This document shows, one piece after another, positions 7,272 to 11,663 of a stretch of DNA of 11,663 nucleotides. Under the pieces are notes generated by a model. The model made no database searches, was not told the DNA's origin, and was given only the letters and a program-made list of their open reading frames with translations. This DNA is from Cyclostephanos tholiformis. Its lineage: Eukaryota; Bacillariophyta; Thalassiosirophyceae; Thalassiosirales; Thalassiosiraceae. The position numbers and the translations under genes were made by a program. The stretch covers positions 1-11,663 of the forward strand of contig JALLPB010001691.1 of NCBI GenBank assembly GCA_036939975.1, given 5' to 3'. Each line of letters begins with the position of its first letter. Positions within the stretch are counted from its first letter, which is position 1.

Positions 7272-10200
7272 TACGGGGCCCTCAAGACTGAACTAGCTAA
7301 CGATATGACCAAGGGGCAGGACCATTACCCCAAGACGATCGTCGAGACGACCCGGCTCCTGAACGATTACAAGCCCAGTCACCGATTTCAGCGCGCTAGG
7401 GATGATCCCGGGGAAGGGGTGGCGTTTGTGCAGAATCGGGGAGGCCGGCGAGAAGGATCGGATGACGGGGGAGCAGAAAAGGAGGGACGAGATGCCAGGA
7501 ACCCGAACTGTTGGCACTGCAACCAACCGGGACACCATATGAACCGCTGCCCAGAGCTAGCAGTCGAAGGTATCGATAACTTTAACATCGACGAAGTGGA
7601 CTCCGGTCACGGCCTCTTCAGCACTGCCGTCGAAGTCCCCATCGATAACGAGGCACAGGAGTGGAACGATGAAGCCCAGGAGTGCACCTTCACCCAACGA
7701 GGGGAGAAAGAATCGGGGGTGCGGGGGATCCTACACCGAAACCATCTATACATCGACACCTGTGCCAGTTATGCGAGCACACCGTACCGCTCCCTTCTGG
7801 GCAACGTGCGCCGGGCTGGGAGGGGGCTAGTAGGACATAGCAACTGCGGATCTACCACCATGACGGAGGTGAGGGAACTCGGAAAAATACGAGGGATGTG
7901 GGTGAATAGCAGCGGTATCGCCAACATCGTGCCGCTGGAGACGATCTCAAAGATCTGGAGGATAACCTACGATTCGCACGGGGGTATGAACGCGGGGCAT
8001 TTCATAATCCACACGGACCAAGGGAATATCGTAGTGAAGAAGAATGAAAAAGGGATGCCATACATTGACCTTGACGGGGTCGACGGGGAAGTGGCACTCG
8101 ACTTCGTCCAGACGGTACGAGGGAACATGGAAGGTTTCTCCCGACGTGAGGTGGAAGAGGCACGCGAGGCAAGGGAAGTTCAAGCGATGGTCGGGCACCC
8201 CACAGACAGGGACTTCCTGGGAATGGTACGTGCCAACTACATTCTTAATTGTCCCGTGAGAGACACAGCCGTAAAGAATGCTAACACTATCTTCGGCCCC
8301 GACCTCGCAGGAGTGAGGGGGAGGACAGTTCGGCGGCCCCCAGAGGCGGTGCGGACTGACATAGTTCACGTCCCGCAGGCTATTCTGGAACGGCATAGGC
8401 TAGTGGTCTTAACGGCTGACGTTATGTTTGTAAACGGGGTACCTTTCTTAGTTAGTCTGGCCAGGGGCCTAAATTTAATAACTGCTGAGTTTTTACCAAC
8501 ACGCACCGCAAAATCCCTCGGGTCTAGGATAGATCAAATAAAGCATCTCTACGCACGAGGAGGATTCAGGGTTGGAACCGTCCTGATGGACAACGAGTTT
8601 GAGAAGATCCGGCCGTTCGTGCCAGAGTTGCACATCAATACCACAGCGGCGAGGGAACATGTCCCGGAGATAGAACGTCGAATCAGGGTCATAAAAGAGA
8701 GGGGGCGAGGGATACTCAATACGCTCCCGTTCAAACGAATGCCACAAGTAATACTGATAGAATTAATTTATCACGTGGTACTATGGCTAAACGCCTTCCC
8801 GGCGAAATCAGGGATATCGGATTCTCTCTCCCCCAGAGAGATCGTCCTCCGGCACAGGCTCGATTTCAAGAAACACTGCCGAGCTCCTTTCGGTTCATAT
8901 TGCGAGACACACGAGGAGCCGAGTCCAACCAATAGCATGGCGCCGCGCTCCACGCCTGCCATCGTGCTCGGGCCGACAGGAAACCTGCAAGGGACTTACA
9001 AATTCTTCAGCCTGGAAACAGGAAAGAAAATCAAGCGACGACGCTTCACGAAATACCCGATGCCCGACTCCGTAATCAAGAAAGTCGAAGGTTTCGCGCG
9101 CGATGGGATGAGACCGGGGGCGCTGGATTTCGCTGACAGAAGTGGGATCTTATTCGAGTGGAACGACGCCATTGATGAGGCTCCGGAGGGGCTTGTCGAG
9201 GACGACGCCGCCACATTTCCTTTCGTCCCGGCGGAATTCCCTGGGGTTGTGCTCGGACGTGAAGGGGGGATGACCCCCATAGAGGAAGAAATCGAGCCCC
9301 ATGGCCAGCCCGAGGACGCGGCCGCGATCAATGCGGGAATGGACCCAATCGGAGTCGCGACAGTGGGGGATCAGAGACCACCACTCGCCGATCCCACAAA
9401 TGAAGTGCTGGACGAGGAGGTCGGGGACGATGGAGGCGAAATCATAGCCATATACGACGTCCCGCAAGCCAACCAAGGGGGGAACGGTATACCACATATC
9501 GAGGTAGACGAAGATGAGGAGGAGGACGAAGCCAGTGAAGGCAGTGGCGGCGAAGTTAGGGAACAGGATGACTTACGCGAGAACTATTTCCCTATGGATG
9601 ATGACGAAGAATCTGAAGACGATGATGGCAATGAGTCGGATGTCGACGGAGGGGACGACGTAGCTGCAGCCGAGGCCGGGGTGCGGCGGTCTAGGAGGAC
9701 AAACAAGGGATACACAACACGATACAGAGACTATACACTTCTGCATGATGGAGACGGTGAAGGAGGAGCACGAGCTTTACTTCGGGATGGAGTAATGATG
9801 TTGTCACCGAGTGACGTCAGTGATGCGAAGCCAATTACGGTCGAGGACAGACTGGAACATGCCCTTGGCATCATCCTCCAGCAATATTCCATTGGTGCTG
9901 GATTGCGGAAGTTCCAGGAAAGGGGGGAGAAAGGAGTGTTCAAGGAGCTCTCGCAGATGCATGACATGGCTGTGTTCACCCCTTTACAGCATGACAAGCT
10001 CACCAACGAGGAGAAGAGGGGGGCAGTGTCATCGCTGATGTTCCTGAAAGAGAAGCGCGACAAGACCGTGAAAGGGCGTTTCTGCGCTGATGGGAGAAAA
10101 CAACGGGAGAAATGGTCGAAACAGGACGCAACATCCCCTACCGTATCGACCGAATCTGTCTTCCTCACCTCAGTCATCGATGCATACGAGCGACGGGACG

Positions 10201-11663
10201 TGGCTTGTTACGACATCCCAGGGGCTTTCCTTCACGCTGACAGCGATGAGGATGTCACCATGGTTCTAAAAGGGAAGCTCGCGGAGCTTATGGTGCAGGT
10301 GGCCCCGACACTTTATCGTAAATATATCACGATGGACAAACACAACACCCCTATTTTATACGTGAGGATCCAAAAGGCGTTATACGGGCTCTTGCGAAGC
10401 GCGTTACTCTTCTATCAGAAGCTAGTCAAGGATCTCGAAGGAGAGGGATTTGTTCTCAATCCGTACGACCCATGCGTGGCCAATAAGATGGTCCACGGCA
10501 AACAGATGACCGTCTGTTGGCACGTGGACGACCTCAAGGTATCCCACGTCGATCCGGCAGAGGTAACAAAGTTCGGAATGTGGTTGAACAACACATACGG
10601 GGTTACGGTAGCCGAACATAGGGGGAAGGTCCACGACTACCTCGGAATGATCCTAGACTTCAGCAGGGATGGGTGCGTGATGATAAATATGACGGACTAC
10701 ATCGGAACAATTATCGCGGACTTTCCGGAGGAAATCACCGGGATCAGGACTACCCCAGCGGCCGATCATTTGTTCAAAATACGTGAGGAGGGGGAAGCAC
10801 GGCCCCTTCCAGAGGAGCAAGCACGGGAATTTCACCATGCAGTTGCACAACTCCTTTTCTTAAGCGCCCGAGCGAGGAGAGATATACAGCCGGTGACAGC
10901 TTTTCTAACGACCAGGGTGAAGAGCCCAGACGAAGACGATTGGGGGAAGCTAAAACGTTTACTCCAATACCTGAAAGGAACAATTCACATGCCCCTCGTC
11001 TTATCTGCAGACTCGGTAACGATGCAGAGATGGTGGGTCGACGCATCATACGCAACTCATGAGGACTGTAAGAGTCATACGGGCGCCGGCATGAGTTTGG
11101 GGAAGGGGATGGTAATGAGCTACTCATGGAAGCAGAAGATCAACACGAAAAGCTCCACGGAAGCCGAGCTAGTGGGGGTTGACGATTCCCTAGCATACAT
11201 CCTTTGGGCACGATATTTCCTACAAGAACAAGGATATGATATGGAACCCTCGGTAGTTTATCAAGATAACATCAGTGCTATACTACTAGAAACAAATGGA
11301 AAAGGAAGTAGCTCGAAGCGCACGAAACACATTAAGGTGAGGTATTTTTATGTAAAAGACAAGATCGATCAAGGAGAGATAGTAGTTAAGCATTGCCCCA
11401 CCGACCAGATGTGGACCGATATCAATACTAAGCCAAAGCAAGGAGCCGCATTTCGAACTTTCCGGGCACAAGTGATGGGGATCGAACCGGATTACTGTGA
11501 TGACAAATATTCCCAGCTTATTCATATTCGCCCGCCTGAAAATAACAACCGAAACATCATTCCGGTGGTCCCAGTACCAGCCATGGACAGGAACGCACCG
11601 CAGGAGTGTGTTGGCGAGCATACTAGCGAACGGAAGTTACGACCTGCTGACGTGGCGGGAGGT
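7272..11663 (+). CDS. pol: Copia Gag C-terminus and Pol polyprotein, open to the window edge
   Basis: This frame has no stop over 1,464 codons; its first ATG is at 7305. Numbering from the gag ATG: zinc knuckle C-x2-C-x4-H-x4-C at 347-360 (7509-7550); aspartic protease motif DTCAS at 429 (7755); pre-integrase region about 555-625; integrase Asp650 (LTADVMF), Asp707 (LMDNEFE) and Glu735 or Glu743 (PEIERRIRVIKE); an acidic linker about 975-1070; RT with Asp1248 (YDIPGAFLHA), LYGLLRS and the active-site HVDD (Asp1353/1354); RNase H Asp1524 (WVDASYA), Glu1566 (STEAEL) and Asp1599 (YQDNIS), then RTKHIKVRYF. Products would cut Gag-Pol, copy the RNA and insert the cDNA. The frame crosses the 3' LTR border at 11609. 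By the 5' copy it would end 51 codons beyond the window. Confidence 0.92.
7509..7550 (+). other. Gag zinc knuckle (CCHC)
   Basis: C-W-H-C-N-Q-P-G-H-H-M-N-R-C fits C-x2-C-x4-H-x4-C exactly. Such knuckles bind the element's RNA for packaging. It is encoded 80 codons after the TGA at 7269, so it is absent from the terminated Gag product and made only by readthrough or internal initiation. Confidence 0.9.
11609..11663 (+). repeat. 3' LTR, first 55 nt
   Basis: Positions 11609-11663 equal 6122-6176 at all 55 positions, and both are in the same frame relative to Pol (offset 5,487 nt, a multiple of three). The rest of the LTR, the target-site duplication and the true Pol stop lie outside the window. 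The bases just upstream (caggagtg) are only weakly purine-rich, so the polypurine tract is atypical. Confidence 0.95.

Larger units (their letters stand above)
6122..11663 (+). mobile_element. Ty1/copia LTR retrotransposon, diatom CoDi-like (3' end cut by window)
   Basis: The order LTR, Gag with zinc knuckle, protease, integrase, RT, RNase H, LTR is that of Ty1/copia, where integrase precedes RT. Sequence words such as IFGPDLAGVRGRTVRR, PEIERRIRVIKER and WHVDDLKVSH resemble copia elements common in diatom genomes; that match is from memory, not a search. Gag and Pol lie in one frame broken by one TGA at 7269. The sequenced 55 nt of the 3' LTR equal the 5' LTR exactly, suggesting recent insertion. 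Neither a canonical initiator-Met primer-binding site after the 5' LTR nor a strong polypurine tract before the 3' LTR is visible. The upstream boundary sits in a T run. Confidence 0.93.

Noticed and set aside
7293..11621. Numerous minus-strand ORFs inside the retrotransposon
   Set aside because: All lie opposite the continuous Gag-Pol frame and carry no recognisable motifs.
1..11663. tRNA or rRNA genes, CRISPR arrays, prokaryotic operon signals
   Set aside because: I saw no cloverleaf, rRNA-like block or regularly spaced repeats by eye; the introns and copia element indicate a eukaryotic nuclear genome.

Overview
The window looks like nuclear DNA of a diatom, probably a centric one. The evidence is compact intergenic spaces, GT-AG introns of about 140-150 nt, GC-rich coding exons in AT-richer surroundings, coding regions full of (GAC)n-type triplet repeats, and a Ty1/copia element whose Gag, integrase and RT motifs resemble the diatom CoDi type. 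The taxonomic call is inference.

Layout. Positions 300-620 (+) hold a small unrecognised GC-rich gene. Positions 857-1378 (+) hold what looks like a broken leucine-rich-repeat fragment spread over two frames. Positions 1402-2861 (-) hold an intact three-exon gene. Its first exon encodes a full Mpv17/PMP22 membrane domain plus one ACT domain. A 35-nt micro-exon and a short third exon complete a second ACT domain, giving 389 residues. The divergent intergenic space 2862-3450 contains a TATA-like AT stretch, a (GA)23 microsatellite, a G-rich tract and a 25-bp fold-back inverted repeat. Positions 3451-4863 (+) hold a 470-residue NAD(P)-binding protein of the RmlD/extended-SDR family, swollen by homopolymer inserts that mostly derive from one CGA/TCG triplet repeat read in different phases. 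Positions 4911-6121 hold no convincing gene, only a possible decayed minus-strand ORF.

From 6122 to the end of the window lies a nearly complete LTR retrotransposon of the Ty1/copia superfamily: 5' LTR, Gag, zinc knuckle, protease, integrase, reverse transcriptase, RNase H, and the first 55 nt of a 3' LTR identical to the 5' LTR. Gag and Pol share one frame of about 1,780 codons interrupted by a single TGA inside gag. The pol frame stays open across the 3' LTR boundary to the window edge. By the 5' LTR copy it would continue for 68 LTR-encoded codons and end at TAA TAA TAA. These stops lie in one arm of a perfect 19-bp inverted repeat whose other arm starts at the inferred LTR end.

The Mpv17-ACT-ACT gene and the SDR gene are divergent neighbours and may share the intervening promoter region; a shared function is not demonstrable. 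The retrotransposon is independent of them and looks recent, since the comparable LTR bases are identical.
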